Numbered from the stretch's first letter, positions 37,462 through 47,187 are shown. The stretch: DNA of 64,000 nucleotides from Actinomyces wuliandei (GCF_004010955.1 NZ_CP025227.1:2976001-3040000); one strand, 5' to 3'. The notes: generated from the sequence alone by a model not told the origin. A program made the numbers and translations.

Positions 37462-39045
37462 ATGAGTCCGACCACCGCCCCGTCCCCGCCCGTCCCAGCC
37501 TCCTCCGAGCACCCGGCACCGCAGCTGGTGCGGCGCCGTCGCAGTATCGGAGTCACGCTGGGGCTTGCCCTAGCAGTGCTGGCTTACATCGCCTTCCCCT
37601 CCTCCGCCGTCGACCAGGTCAATGCCGCGGCCGCAGCCTCCGGCCAGGAGGCCGCCTTCACCGACACAGGCCTACGCACGGTCGCCGCAACCGCCGTGCT
37701 GCTGGGCGTGTGGTGGATGACCGAGGCGATCCCGCTGGCTGCCACCGCCCTGCTGCCCCTGGTCATCTTCCCAGCCCTCCAGGTGGCTGAGTTCGAGGAG
37801 GTAGCGACCCCCTACGCCTCAGACACGATCTTCCTGTTTATGGGCGGGTTCATGCTGGCCCTGACCATGCAGAGGTGGAACCTCCACCGTCGCGTCGCCC
37901 TGACGGTGGTGCTGCTGGTGGGGACCCGGCCCCGGTCCCTCATCCTGGGCTTCATGATCGCCACCGGCTTCCTGTCCATGTGGGTGTCCAACACGGCCAC
38001 GGCCGTGCTCATGCTGCCTATCGGCGCCTCCGTGCTGGGGCTGGTCTCCTCCCTGACCGGCAGCAGGCAGCGGATACGGCGGTTCGCCACCGCGCTGATG
38101 CTCGGCATCGCCTACGCCGCCTCCATCGGCTCAGTCGGCACGATCATCGGGACCCCGCCCAACGCCCTGCTGGTGGCCTATCTGTCGGAGACCCACGGGG
38201 TCAATATCGGCTTCGGGCAGTGGATGCTGGTAGGGGTGCCACTGGCCGCCGTCCTCATGGTGGTGGCCTGGTGGCTGCTGGTCTACGTGCTTCTGCCTCC
38301 CGAGATCGACACGGTTCCCGGAGGCCGCGAGGTCATTGAGGAGGAGCTGCGCAGCCTGGGAGCCATGAGCGGCGGGGAGGTACGCGTCAGCATCGTGTTC
38401 CTGGCTGCGGCCGCCTCCTGGGTGCTCGTCCCCACCCTGCTGGAGAGGACCGGGGCAGCGCTGAACATCTCTGACGCCCTCATCGCCATGGCGACCGCCG
38501 CCCTCCTGTTCCTCCTGCCCGGGGACCGCGCCCAGAGGACCCGCCTGCTGGACTGGGCCACCGCCAAGGAGCTGCCGTGGGACGTGCTGCTGCTGTTCGG
38601 TGGCGGGCTGTCCCTGTCGTCGATGTTCTCCGAGCTCGGGCTGTCGATCTGGATCGGGGAGCAGGCCAGGGGGCTGGAGGTACTGCCCACTGTCCTGTTC
38701 GTGGCCGCGGTGGCACTGCTGGTCATCGTGCTCACCGAGCTGACCTCCAACACCGCCACGGCAGCCGCCTTCCTGCCCATCATGGGCGGCGTGGCCGTCG
38801 GTATCGGGCTGACCCAGCAGGAGCCCGCCAACGTCCTGCTGCTGACGGCGCCGGTCGCCCTGTCAGCGACCTTCGCCTTCATGCTGCCGGTGGCTACACC
38901 ACCCAACGCCGTGGCCTACGGGTCGGGCTACGTCCAGCTCGGCGACATGGTTCGGGCCGGGATCTGGCTCAACGTGATCGGCATGGCGCTGGTGACGCTG
39001 GCCGTCATGGGCCTGGTGGTCCCGGTGTTCGGGCTGAGCCTGTAG
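37462..39045 (+). CDS. DASS/SLC13 family dicarboxylate or anion:Na+ symporter
   Basis: 527 residues, about 12 membrane segments. The two family signatures are MWVSNTATAVLMLPIGA (first Ser-Asn-Thr substrate/Na+ site, ~residue 175) and TELTSNTATAAAFLPIMGG (second SNT site, ~residue 430). WWMTEAIPLAATALLPLVIFP and PVATPPNAVAYGSGYVQLGDM are also typical. Likely cargo is succinate or another C4-dicarboxylate, which would fit its place beside a GABA-to-succinate pathway, but sulfate or citrate cannot be excluded. AAGGAGG lies nine bases before the ATG, and TATACT at 37417-37422 is a good -10. Own promoter after the terminator at 37365. Confidence 0.88.
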   Translation: MSPTTAPSPPVPASSEHPAPQLVRRRRSIGVTLGLALAVLAYIAFPSSAVDQVNAAAAASGQEAAFTDTGLRTVAATAVLLGVWWMTEAIPLAATALLPLVIFPALQVAEFEEVATPYASDTIFLFMGGFMLALTMQRWNLHRRVALTVVLLVGTRPRSLILGFMIATGFLSMWVSNTATAVLMLPIGASVLGLVSSLTGSRQRIRRFATALMLGIAYAASIGSVGTIIGTPPNALLVAYLSETHGVNIGFGQWMLVGVPLAAVLMVVAWWLLVYVLLPPEIDTVPGGREVIEEELRSLGAMSGGEVRVSIVFLAAAASWVLVPTLLERTGAALNISDALIAMATAALLFLLPGDRAQRTRLLDWATAKELPWDVLLLFGGGLSLSSMFSELGLSIWIGEQARGLEVLPTVLFVAAVALLVIVLTELTSNTATAAAFLPIMGGVAVGIGLTQQEPANVLLLTAPVALSATFAFMLPVATPPNAVAYGSGYVQLGDMVRAGIWLNVIGMALVTLAVMGLVVPVFGLSL

Positions 39046-39202
39046 GCGGGCCGGTGGGCTCCGTTTTACACGCTTACCCAGCGGTGCGGCCGCGCGGTCG
39101 ATGACACCACCCTCGGGCCTGGTTGCACGCCCACCTTTGGGGCGATGAGCGAAAGCCGCACAATTCCGCAGATCCTGCTTCAGCACGTGACCTAGGGTCT
39201 AC

Positions 39203-39241
39203 GCTCCCGTGTGCGTTGAGGTGCTCAACGCACACGGGAGC
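39203..39241. terminator. Perfect 18-bp stem hairpin
   Basis: GCTCCCGTGTGCGTTGAG, loop GTG, then the exact complement, 158 bp after the DASS gene. No T-tract follows, so it may be a factor-aided or bidirectional stop, or a protein site. Apart from this hairpin nothing else is seen in the 392-bp gap to 39437. Confidence 0.7.
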
Positions 39242-39437
39242 CCTTCAGGCCTCTCCGCCTGCACGGTGAAACGGTGTGATTCCGCGAATCTGTATAGAAA
39301 CGGAGCGAGGCGAGCGTGCCACTCACAGCCTGCCCACCCTCAGCCGTGCTAGGTTCCGGCGGGCAGGGTGGCTCGCGACGCCGTCCGCACCCTGGGCAGG
39401 CCAGGAAAGGCGCAGGACTGAGAGGACACCACCCATC

Positions 39438-39856
39438 ATGGACGCAGCAGCGCGCCGCCAGGCCATCCTGACCTGTCTGGAGGAGGCCACCCCACAGGCA
39501 GCCAGCAGCCTGGGCAGGCAGCTCGGCGCGTCCAGGCAGATCATCGTTGGCGACGTCGCTTTGCTGCGCGCCACCGGTCATGCCATCCAGACCACCAACC
39601 GCGGCTACGTACTGGCACGGCCCAGCTCACGCCCGCGCCGCGTCATCCACGTCCAGCACGGGCGCGAGCAGGTGGGCACCGAGTTTGGCGTGATCGTCGA
39701 CGTCGGCGCCACGGCCCTGGACACCACGGTGGAGCACCGCCTCTACGGCCAGATCACCGTGGACCTGCTCATCATGACCGCACCGACCTCGACCGCTTCC
39801 TGGAGCGCATGACCACCTCCACCACCCTGTCCGAGCTGACCAACGGCTGGCACGCC
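39438..39856 (+). pseudogene. NiaR-type (HTH + 3H domain) regulator, frameshifted and truncated
   Basis: MDAAARRQAILTCLEEATPQ, then ASSLGRQLGASRQIIVGDVALLRATGH, is the HTH_11 DNA-binding domain. HVQHGREQVGTEFGVIVDVG, then VEHRLYGQITVDLLI, is the 3H ligand domain of niacin-responsive repressors. After DLLI the frame breaks; one added base resumes DRTDLDRFLERMTTSTTLSE, then LTNGWHA in another frame. The protein should then end with a few residues, but the sequence runs into a PfoR-like gene without that gene's start. So the locus has both a frameshift (near 39775) and a deletion junction (near 39856). Confidence 0.7.
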
Positions 39857-40806
39857 CGGTGGGCTTGTCATGCTGGCGGGGCGGGTGGCGTCCTCGGTCA
39901 CCGGCGCAGGCATCGGCCTGGGGACTGCCCGCTGCCTCCGGGCCGACACCTTCGTCGTAGTCTCCGCCGCCGTCACGGGGCAGGTCGGTGCCCAGGCTTC
40001 CAGGCTCCTGTCCGGCAGCGCCGTCCTGACCGACGACGCCGGGACCGCTATCCTCCTGCGCGGCCCGGGAGAGCCTCTTGGGGCCTTCATCGCCGCCTGT
40101 GCCGCCGTCACGGTGGGACACCTGGTCTCAGGACGCACGCCGGTGGACATCCTTCTCACCCCGCTGACCACCGTGCTGGCGGGTAGCGGCGTAGGCCTGC
40201 TCGCCGGGCCACCCGTCTCCTCGGTCCTGACCACGCTGGGCCAGCTCGTCGGCTGGGGCACCGAGCGTCAGCCCCTTCTTATGGGCGTGGTGGTGGCAGT
40301 TGGTCATGGGAATGACCCTCACCCTGCCGGTATCCTCGGCGGCGCTAGGCGTCGTCCTGGGACTGTCCGGTGCGGCTGCGGGCGCCGCGACAGTCGGCTG
40401 CACCACGCAGGTGGTGGGGTTCGCCGTCGCCTCGTTCCGGGAGAATCGCTGGTCGGGGCTCTTGTCCCTGGGGCAGGGCACCTCAATGCTGCAGATGCCT
40501 AACATCCTACGACGCCCGCTGATCTGGGTACCGCCCACACTGGCCTCGGCCGTGCTCGGGCCCGTGTCCACCGTGGTGGCACACGTGGAGTCCAACTCGG
40601 TGGGCTCAGGCACGGGCTCCGCCGGACTGGTGGGGCAGATAATGACCTGGCAGACCATGAACAGCTCCGTGCCCCCAGGAAGGCTGGCGCTGACCATCCT
40701 CATCCTTCAGGTGCTCGCGCCAGCGCTACTCACCCTGGCCATCAGCGAGCTCATGCGCGCCCGAGGCTGGATCTGTCCGGGAGACATGGCCCTGGCGAGG
40801 GCCTGA
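39857..40806 (+). pseudogene. PfoR-like (PTS_EIIC_2) membrane protein, 5' end missing and frameshifted
   Basis: From about 39867 to 40300 the frame reads RVASSVTGAGIGLGTARCLR, then the hydrophobic stretch HLVSGRTPVDILLTPLTTVL, ending QPLLMGVVVAVG. A one-base change near 40303 shifts the frame, which goes on as VMGMTLTLPVSSAALGVVLG, GCTTQVVGFAVASFRENRW and LRRPLIWVPPTLASAVLGPV. This matches the PTS_EIIC_2/PfoR-type membrane proteins. About 70 N-terminal residues are absent; the remaining part abuts the truncated 3H regulator. Not functional as written. The pairing with a niacin-type repressor might hint at a vitamin-related transporter. Confidence 0.6.
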
Positions 40807-41008
40807 GCCTGTAGGCGGACGGGGCGGCGCGCCCCGGTGCACCCCACGCCCGGCGGAACGCCGCCCCGCTGCCACACCCTTGGCTCAGCCAGCTGCGGGC
40901 CGACCGCTAACCCCTACTCCTACCTGAGACGCAGAACATACTTTCTGAAGCAGACCTCTCCCTTGCCAGAAGCCCCGGCAGCACCGTACAGCAGGGGTGT
41001 GCGTTGCA

Positions 41009-41239
41009 CTAGCGGCGCAAAGTGTGCCCGGCAGCCTTCCGGACGGTGGGCGAGCCGGGTTTCGCGTACCTGGGAGCAGCCCAGACCGTCGTCGGTGCGC
41101 TGTCCTCCCCAGCCACGGCCGTCATCGAGTAACCGTCAACCTCAGACTCGTCGACAAGCACATGGAAAGGACGGGGAATCCCCCAACCTCCTACCTCCAC
41201 GTAGCGCTCCTTGGAGTCCTCAGAGTCGCCCTGCACCAC
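41009..41239 (-). CDS. Small hypothetical protein downstream of nrdE
   Basis: 76 residues, not recognised: (M)VQGDSEDSKERYVEVGGWGI, then PRPFHVLVDESEVDGYSMTA, then VAGEDSAPTTVWAAPRYAKP and a basic tail ending AAGHTLRR. The GTG start lies 8 bp after the nrdE stop, with GAGGA upstream. Amino-acid make-up (acidic then basic, few rare residues) looks like a real protein. The spacing suggests it is the last cistron of nrdHIE. Function unknown. From here left to 40807 nothing else is seen. Confidence 0.55.
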   Translation of the reverse strand: MVQGDSEDSKERYVEVGGWGIPRPFHVLVDESEVDGYSMTAVAGEDSAPTTVWAAPRYAKPGSPTVRKAAGHTLRR

Positions 41240-41247
41240 TGCTGTCC

Positions 41248-43403
41248 TCACAGCATGCAGCTCACGCAGCCCTCGACCTCGGTGCCCGTCAGCGCCGCCT
41301 GGCGCAGACGGATGTAGTAGAGGGTCTTGATGCCCTTGCGCCAGGCGTAGATCTGCGCCCGGTTGACGTCCCGGGTGGTGGCGGTGTCCGGGAAGAAGAG
41401 GGTGAGGCTCAGCCCCTGGTCCACGTGCTGGGTGGCGGCCGCGTAGGTGTCGATGATCTTCTCGGGGCCGATCTCGTAGGCGTCCTGGTAGTACTCCAGG
41501 TTGTCGTTGGTCATGTAGGGCGCCGGGTAGTAGACGCGGCCGATCTTGCCCTCCTTGCGGATCTCGATCTTGGCGACGATCGGGTGGATGGAGGAGGTGG
41601 AGTTGTTGATGTAGGAGATCGACCCGGTGGGGGGCACCGCCTGGAGGTTGCGGTTGTACAGGCCCCCTCCCTGACCTTGCGGGCCAGCTCCGCCCAGTCC
41701 GCGCGAGTGGGCACGTGCACGCTGGAGGCCTCGAAGAGCTCACGCACACGGTCCGTCACCGGGACGAAGTCCTGGGTCACGTACTTCTCGAAGAAGGACC
41801 CGTCGGCGTAGGCGGAGTCCTCGAAGCCCACAAAGCTTTGACCACGCTCCACCGCCAGCTCGTTGGAGGCGGTCAGGGCCGCGAACAGGACGCTGGCAAA
41901 GTACACGTTGGTGAAGTCCAGTCCCTCCGGGGACCCGTAGTAGATGCGCTCCCGGGCCAGGTAGCCGTGGAGGTTCATCTGCCCCAGGCCGATGGCGTGG
42001 GACTCGCGGTTGCCCCGGTCGATGGAGGGCACGCTGGGCAGGCGGGTCTGGTCGCTGACCGCAGTCAGGCCGCGCACCGCCGTGCGGATGGTGCGCGCGA
42101 AGTCCGGGGAGTCCATCGTCCTGGCGATGTTGAGGGAGCCCAGGTTGCAGGAGATGTCCTTGCCCACGTGGGTGAAGGAGAGGTCCTCGCCCAGGACGCT
42201 GGGCTCGCTGACCTGGAGGATCTCCGAGCACAGGTTGGACATGACGACCTTGCCCTTGACCGGGTTGGCCCGGTTGACCGTGTCCTCGAACATGACATAG
42301 GGGTAGCCGGACTCGAACTGGATCTCCGCCAGGGTCTGGAAGAAGGTGCGGGCGTTGATCTTGGTCTTCCGGATCCGTCCGTCGTCCACCATCTCCCGGT
42401 ACCTCTCGGTGACGTTGACGTCAGCGAAGGGCATCCCGTAGACACGCTCGACGTCGTAGGGGCTGAAGAGGTACATGTCCTCGTTGCCCCGCGCCAGCTC
42501 GAAGGTGATGTCGGGGATGACCACGCCCAGCGACAGCGTCTTGATGCGGATCTTCTCGTCGGCGTTCTCGCGCTTGGTGTCCAGGAAGCGCATGATGTCG
42601 GGGTGGTGGGCGTGCAGGTACACCGCCCCCGCGCCCTGGCGGGCGCCGAGCTGGTTGGCGTAGGAGAAGGAGTCCTCCAGCAGCTTCATGACGGGGATGA
42701 CGCCGCTGGACTGGTTCTCGATCCGCTTGATGGGCGCACCCATCTCCCGCAGGTTGCTCAGCAGCAGCGCCACGCCGCCGCCGCGCTTGGACAGCTGGAG
42801 GGCGGAGTTGATGCCACGGGCGATGGACTCCATGTTGTCCTCGACACGCACCAGGAAGCAGGAGACCGGCTCGCCTCGCTGCGCCTTGCCCTCGTTGAGG
42901 AAGGTCGGGGTGGCCGGCTGGAAGCGCCCGGTCATCATCTCCTCAACGAGGTCCAGGGCCAGCGCCTCGTCACCGTCGGCCAGGGTCAGGGCCACCATGG
43001 TGACCCGGTCCTCGAAGCGCTCCAGGTAGCGCTTGCCGTCGAAGGTCTTGAGCGTGTAGGAGGTGTAGTACTTGAAGGCACCCAGGAAGGTCTCAAAACG
43101 GAACTTGTGGGCGTAGGCTGCCTTGAAGGCCGTCTTGACGAAGGCTGGGGAGTACTGCTCCAGGACGTGGCCCTCGTAGTAGCCCTCGCTCACCAGGTAG
43201 TCGAGCTTCTCCTCCAGGTCGTGGAAGAAGACCGTGTTCTGGTTGACGTGCTGGAGAAAGTACTGGCGGGCCGCCTGACGGTCGGCGTCGAACTGGATGA
43301 GCCCGTTGGCGTCATACAGGTTCAGCCTGGCGTTGAGGGCGTGGTAGTCCAGGTCCGGGGACGGTGCGGTCTCCGTGCCGGTGTCCGTCAGCGTGTCTGC
43401 CAA
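41248..43403 (-). CDS. nrdE: Class Ib ribonucleotide reductase alpha subunit NrdE, one-base frameshift
   Basis: Catalytic subunit, 718 residues once one base is restored. Seen in order: [41 protein letters not shown] (active-site Cys); [37 protein letters not shown] (Asn-Cys-Glu radical site); then, after the shift, [21 protein letters not shown] and the C-terminal redox pair CVSCML. The break is in the G5 run at 41663-41667, where GAGGGGGCCTG lacks one base against ...E-x-G-L-Y. An essential enzyme is unlikely to be dead, so a read error or a second copy elsewhere is likely. The start is probably TTG at 43403, overlapping nrdI by 16 bases, with AAGGA ten bases upstream. Confidence 0.92.
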
Positions 43404-43810
43404 AAGTTGTCCAATCCTTGCGTGACGCGTTCCACGTCGGTCGGGGTGCCGAGCAGCTCGTAGCGGTACAGCAGGGGCACGCCCAGCTTGCTGGCAATGA
43501 TGTCGCCGGCCAGGCCGTAGGCCTGGCCGAAGTTGGTGTTGCCCGAGGTGATGACCCCTCGGCACAGGGCCCGGTTGCGCGGGTCGTTGAGGAACCTGAT
43601 GACCTGCTTAGGCACTGCGCCCTTGACAGAACCACCGCCATAGGTGGGCACCACCAGGACGTAGTCCTCCTCCACCCGAAGCGCCCCGTCCCCGGGGCGC
43701 AGGGGGATACGGACGCTGGGCAGGCCCAGCCTGCCGACAAACCTGTGGGTGTTCTCCGAGGTGGAGGAGAAGTAGACCAGGAGGGGCGCCCCGGGAGGCT
43801 GGCTGCTCAT
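43388..43810 (-). CDS. nrdI: Flavodoxin-like NrdI protein
   Basis: 140 residues. An FMN protein that supplies oxidant for assembly of the NrdF manganese/tyrosyl-radical cofactor. [22 protein letters not shown] is the phosphate-binding loop; [23 protein letters not shown] and [38 protein letters not shown] are NrdI hallmarks. It overlaps the nrdE start and follows nrdH by 26 bp. Confidence 0.96.
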   Translation of the reverse strand: MSSQPPGAPLLVYFSSTSENTHRFVGRLGLPSVRIPLRPGDGALRVEEDYVLVVPTYGGGSVKGAVPKQVIRFLNDPRNRALCRGVITSGNTNFGQAYGLAGDIIASKLGVPLLYRYELLGTPTDVERVTQGLDNFWQTR

Positions 43811-43836
43811 ACAGCGGCAGCGTCCAGCGCAGCGGG

Positions 43837-44082
43837 TCAGACGGCGACGGCCTCAGCCGCAGCCGCCAGGGCCTTGATCCTGTCCGGCCGGAAGCCGGAC
43901 CAGTGGTCGCTGCCAGCGGTGACCACCGGCGCCTGGGCGTACCCCAGGGCACGGACCTGCTCCAGGGCCTCAGCGTCCTGGGTGACGTCCACCGTCCGGT
44001 AGGCCAGGCCGGCCTTGTCCAGGGCGCGGTAGGTGGCCGAGCACTGGACGCAGTTGGGCTTGCTGTAGACGGTGATCGCCAT
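43837..44082 (-). CDS. nrdH: Glutaredoxin-like NrdH redoxin
   Basis: 81 residues. Electron donor that reduces the C-terminal cysteines of NrdE, itself reduced by thioredoxin reductase. [26 protein letters not shown] contains the redox motif CVQC; later [19 protein letters not shown] is the conserved W-SGFRP motif of NrdH. First gene of nrdHIE; GAGGAAGAGG precedes the ATG. Confidence 0.97.
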   Translation of the reverse strand: MAITVYSKPNCVQCSATYRALDKAGLAYRTVDVTQDAEALEQVRALGYAQAPVVTAGSDHWSGFRPDRIKALAAAAEAVAV

Positions 44083-44198
44083 GTCGTCCTCTTCCTCAGG
44101 TTCCCGCAGCCCCTGTGGGTCCGCCCGTGAGAGGGGCGACCCAGCGGTGACCACGCTGCTGTCACTCGCGGCTGGCATGAGCGCCGCCGCTGGGCAAG

Positions 44199-44246
44199 AC
44201 ACTACCCCTAGGGGTCGATCCACGCCACCACCCCTAGATGATGTGT
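44199..44246 (-). promoter_or_regulatory. Pair of NrdR-like boxes upstream of nrdH
   Basis: Minus strand: ACACATCATCTAGGGG (44231-44246) and CCCCTAGGGGTAGTGT (44199-44214), 32 bp start to start, three helical turns. The outer ACAC/GTGT ends and the spacing fit NrdR boxes, though the inner halves are GC-rich and diverge from the consensus. They lie 117 bp upstream of nrdH. Confidence 0.55.
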
Positions 44247-44672
44247 CTGGCGTGTCCTTGTGCATAGCACCGCTCCGTTCTGTGGACAGCATCCCCGAGC
44301 TTGTGGAGGGCCGGTGGACGCCCCGCCAGCGCCCACCGGTCACAACCCAGGCCCCGCCGGAACCCCGCTCGAGTGTTCCGCGGAACCATGGTCCCGCACA
44401 GGTGTGACACGAACCTGGGCACCGTGACCACAGGCAGCCCCGGCACGGCAGGCGCCGTCGCCCCCAGGGTGGGGACACCACCCCTCAAGTCACCCCTCCC
44501 ACTTGCGTCACACACACCTCCGGCGTGTCGCGGTGGCGCGGGCAGCACCCGGCCGTTGCGGTCGCCGCAGGGCTGAGCAACCGCACCACCCAGGCCAGGT
44601 ATGCCACCGCTCGGTACCGGTGGGCCAACCGGGCCGGAGCCGGGTCCCAGCCCAGGACCGAGCAGGACAGCG
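44247..44672. other. Gene-free stretch upstream of the nrdHIE promoter
   Basis: About 430 bp between the NrdR-like boxes and the 3' end of the DUF5129 gene. GC-rich with short inverted repeats (for example TTCCGCGGAA near 44374-44383). No convincing gene, RNA or repeat-family member is seen. Confidence 0.4.
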
Positions 44673-46274
44673 TCAGAACCGGGAGGAGGAGCCTGCCCCG
44701 GAGAAGCCACCACCCCCGCCTCCAAAGCCACCACTGAAGCTGCTGGAGCCTGAGCCGTCCCCGCTGCTGGAGAACGGCGTGTACGAGGCCGCGGAGGAGT
44801 AGCCCACCACCAGTTCCGAGACCGGGACGAAGGAGCTGGCCGACCCGGCCGAGCCACCCTGCGCACCGCCTGACAGACCCAGCACCAAGCGGGCCGGGGA
44901 GCTCGGGTTGAGACGGATCGTAGAGTGCGGGCTGTAGGTGCCGTGGCCGCTGTCAAGCATCCAGCGGCCGGTGTAGGCCACGGGGCTGCTGCGGGCCTGG
45001 GACTGCTGGTAGCGCCGCCGCCGGTCCGCAGCGTACCGGGAACTGTCCGCGTCCAGGGCGGTCCCGACCAGTGCGTTGGCCCGCACGCGCAGCTCGTCGG
45101 CCATACGGTCCAGCTCGGTGAGAGCCTCCGAGGGAGTCAACCTCGAGTCAGCAAGCTCGCTGGTCATCGTGTCCAGCCGCTGCTTCTGTGCCCGCCCCCA
45201 CTCACGCTCCACTGTCGTGGGGACCTTAAGCCCCTGGCGGTCGACCCGGTCGCACAGGCTCGTCAGGGACTGCAGATCCTCCAGCACCGGCCCCTGCTCG
45301 TTGAGCCAGGACGCCTCCCAGCCGTGTCCCATGGTGAGCAGTGCTGTGGCATTGACAACGACGTCGTCCAGCGTGTCCAGGTAGGCGGAGCGCTTCTGCA
45401 GGCTGGTTGCTCGTCGCAGCACCCTCCAGCTGAACCACTGGGCGCCCACCGGCTCACCGTGGTCACGGAAGAGCCGCGTCACCGCCTCGTACTCCTGACG
45501 GAACCAGCGGTACCGGGCAAGGACCTGCGCCCCGTACGGCTCTGAGCCTGGGATCGTCCCGGCCGCGAGCTCAGTGGTCTCGTAGTCGTGGGTCACCTGC
45601 GCGTAGAACCGGCGCGCGGCGGCAGTGCGGCGACGCGCAGCCCCGCCGCAGTACAGGTAGGAGCCGATGAGGCTGACACCTCCCAGCCCAAGCAGGACCG
45701 ACAGCACAATGCCTGTCTCCCTGTTCCCACCCGGCCTGCCGATGAGGTCGGCGAGGTCCTCGCCCATGGCCACCATGCCGCCGGCCCAGTCGGCCTTGCG
45801 CAGCTGGGGCCTGGCAGCGTCCTGAGCCGCCTCCTGCTGTTCCAGCGTCGGCTTGAGGTCCTCCCCGAAGTAGCAGCCGACCCACCGCGACTGAGGGGCG
45901 ACAGCCAGGATGATGAGGCCGTCGGCCCAGTAGTTCGAGTCCTCCTGGGAGATCCAGGGGACGTCCGTGTCCTGGGTGCGGGCGTAGCTGAGCACCTTGG
46001 CGTTGAGGTTGTCAATGTCGTCACCGGGCACGGAGACCACAGCCACGTGGACGTCCTGCCGGAAGGTCAGCCCCTGGAGGCTGTCCGCCAGGGAGTCCGC
46101 GTGAAAGAGGTCTGCCTCATCATGGATCTCCACCGTGGGGTGGTGAGTGCGTCCGAAGGGCCACAGCGCCACAAGTGGCGCAGAGACGACGAGCGTCAGA
46201 CCGACGCTGATCACAGCCACGAAGATGGTGACAGCGCGCAGTCCTCCTAGGCGGACAACAAGGGACGGTTTCAT
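44673..46274 (-). CDS. DUF5129-type membrane-anchored protein with TPM-like domain
   Basis: 533 residues. An N-terminal membrane segment (AVTIFVAVISVGLTLVVSAPLVAL) precedes an extracellular TPM-like domain (VEIHDEADLFHADSLADSLQ, then DVHVAVVSVPGDDIDN and SRWVGCYFGEDLKP). A second membrane segment (IVLSVLLGLGGVSLIGSYLY) follows. Next is a large cytoplasmic helical region, then a tail with many Ser/Gly and the block FSGGFGGGGGGFSGAGSSSRF. Gly-Phe-rich tails of this kind are common in TPM proteins. The family is widespread in actinobacteria without a settled function; a role at the cell envelope is likely. GGGAG precedes the ATG. Confidence 0.78.
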   Translation of the reverse strand: MKPSLVVRLGGLRAVTIFVAVISVGLTLVVSAPLVALWPFGRTHHPTVEIHDEADLFHADSLADSLQGLTFRQDVHVAVVSVPGDDIDNLNAKVLSYARTQDTDVPWISQEDSNYWADGLIILAVAPQSRWVGCYFGEDLKPTLEQQEAAQDAARPQLRKADWAGGMVAMGEDLADLIGRPGGNRETGIVLSVLLGLGGVSLIGSYLYCGGAARRRTAAARRFYAQVTHDYETTELAAGTIPGSEPYGAQVLARYRWFRQEYEAVTRLFRDHGEPVGAQWFSWRVLRRATSLQKRSAYLDTLDDVVVNATALLTMGHGWEASWLNEQGPVLEDLQSLTSLCDRVDRQGLKVPTTVEREWGRAQKQRLDTMTSELADSRLTPSEALTELDRMADELRVRANALVGTALDADSSRYAADRRRRYQQSQARSSPVAYTGRWMLDSGHGTYSPHSTIRLNPSSPARLVLGLSGGAQGGSAGSASSFVPVSELVVGYSSAASYTPFSSSGDGSGSSSFSGGFGGGGGGFSGAGSSSRF

Positions 46275-46657
46275 GGCAGGAGCTCCCAACGTCTGGCTCA
46301 CGGTCCTGAACGAGCGGGTCCAAGGGGGTGTGGCTAGTAGTGGCTAGGGGGACCAGGGGGCGTCGGGTGGGGCTGTAGGAGCAGCGTCGTGCCAGGTGGC
46401 GGCACCCAGGTGCGGGACACATGGCCACGCACACAGTCACCCTCTCGGGCTCCCTGGTCGCATGGAGGAGCACCCCCCGGCACCACCGATTCTGCACGCC
46501 TCCTGCCCTCACGCACAACCCACGCCGTGTGCCAGGGGGTGGCCGTCACGGGCGCTGCCGAGGCCGCTCAGAACGTCCCCCAACCTGCGTGCCCAGAGGT
46601 GGACCGCTGCGCCCTGCTCCTGCGCACAGCCCCTCAGCAGGCGTCCACCCTGGGCGC

Positions 46658-46760
46658 TGCACATCTTGGGCACCCTGCTGACGCGCCCCCAGCGTCACGA
46701 TCCGGACCTTCCCCCGTCATCACGTCGCCCGCCTAGGACCAACGAGGCCCAAGATGTGCA
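46658..46760. repeat. Single inverted pair of the TGCACATCTT motif (array D)
   Basis: Forward TGCACATCTTGGG (46658-46670) and its exact complement (46748-46760), 103 bp end to end. Both arms carry GGG in place of CAG, a matched change. It lies between the ridA 3' end and the DUF5129 start. No gene is seen in 46275-46779. Confidence 0.8.
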
Positions 46761-46779
46761 GCACGGATGCCGGGGCGGC

Positions 46780-47187
46780 TCAGGGGCGCACGGCCACGGC
46801 CTCGATCTCCACCCTTGCCCCCAGCGGAAGGGCGGCCACGCCGAAAGCGGCGCGGGCGGGCAGGACCTCCCCCTCAAAGAACCGGGCGTAGACCTCGTTG
46901 ACCACAGCGAAGTCGGCGATGTCGGCCAGCAGCACGGTGGTCTTGACGACGTCGCCGTAACCCAGGCCGGCCTCGGCCAGGATGGCGCCGAGGTTCCTCA
47001 GCACCTGCTCGGCCTGGGCCGCGACGTCCCCCTCGACGAGGGCGCCGACCGCAGGGTCCAGCGGGATCTGGCCGGAGACAAAGACCAGGCTGCCGCTGGT
47101 CTCCCCCGTGCTCACCCCCTGGGAGTAGGGACCGACGGCGGCGGGGGCGGCGGCAGTGGCGACGGCGGTGACGTGGGTGGCGGTCAT
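46780..47187 (-). CDS. RidA family reactive-intermediate deaminase
   Basis: 135 residues, forms trimers; hydrolyses reactive enamines/imines made by PLP enzymes. Landmarks are AAPAAVGPYSQGVSTGETSGSLVFVSGQIPLDP, AEQVLRNLGAILAEAGLGYGDVVKTTVLLADIADFAVVNEVYARFF, and the C-terminal LPARAAFGVAALPLGARVEIEAVAV with the key Arg and Glu. Length is typical. GGAGGAG lies next to the ATG. Confidence 0.95.
   Translation of the reverse strand: MTATHVTAVATAAAPAAVGPYSQGVSTGETSGSLVFVSGQIPLDPAVGALVEGDVAAQAEQVLRNLGAILAEAGLGYGDVVKTTVLLADIADFAVVNEVYARFFEGEVLPARAAFGVAALPLGARVEIEAVAVRP

Noticed and set aside
41663..41667. Programmed ribosomal frameshift in nrdE
   Set aside because: No slippery heptamer with downstream structure known for this gene; nrdE is a normal single frame in the family.
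44083..44672. A gene or tRNA in the region upstream of nrdH
   Set aside because: Open frames there are low-complexity and no tRNA T-loop (GTTCGA-type) or cloverleaf was found.
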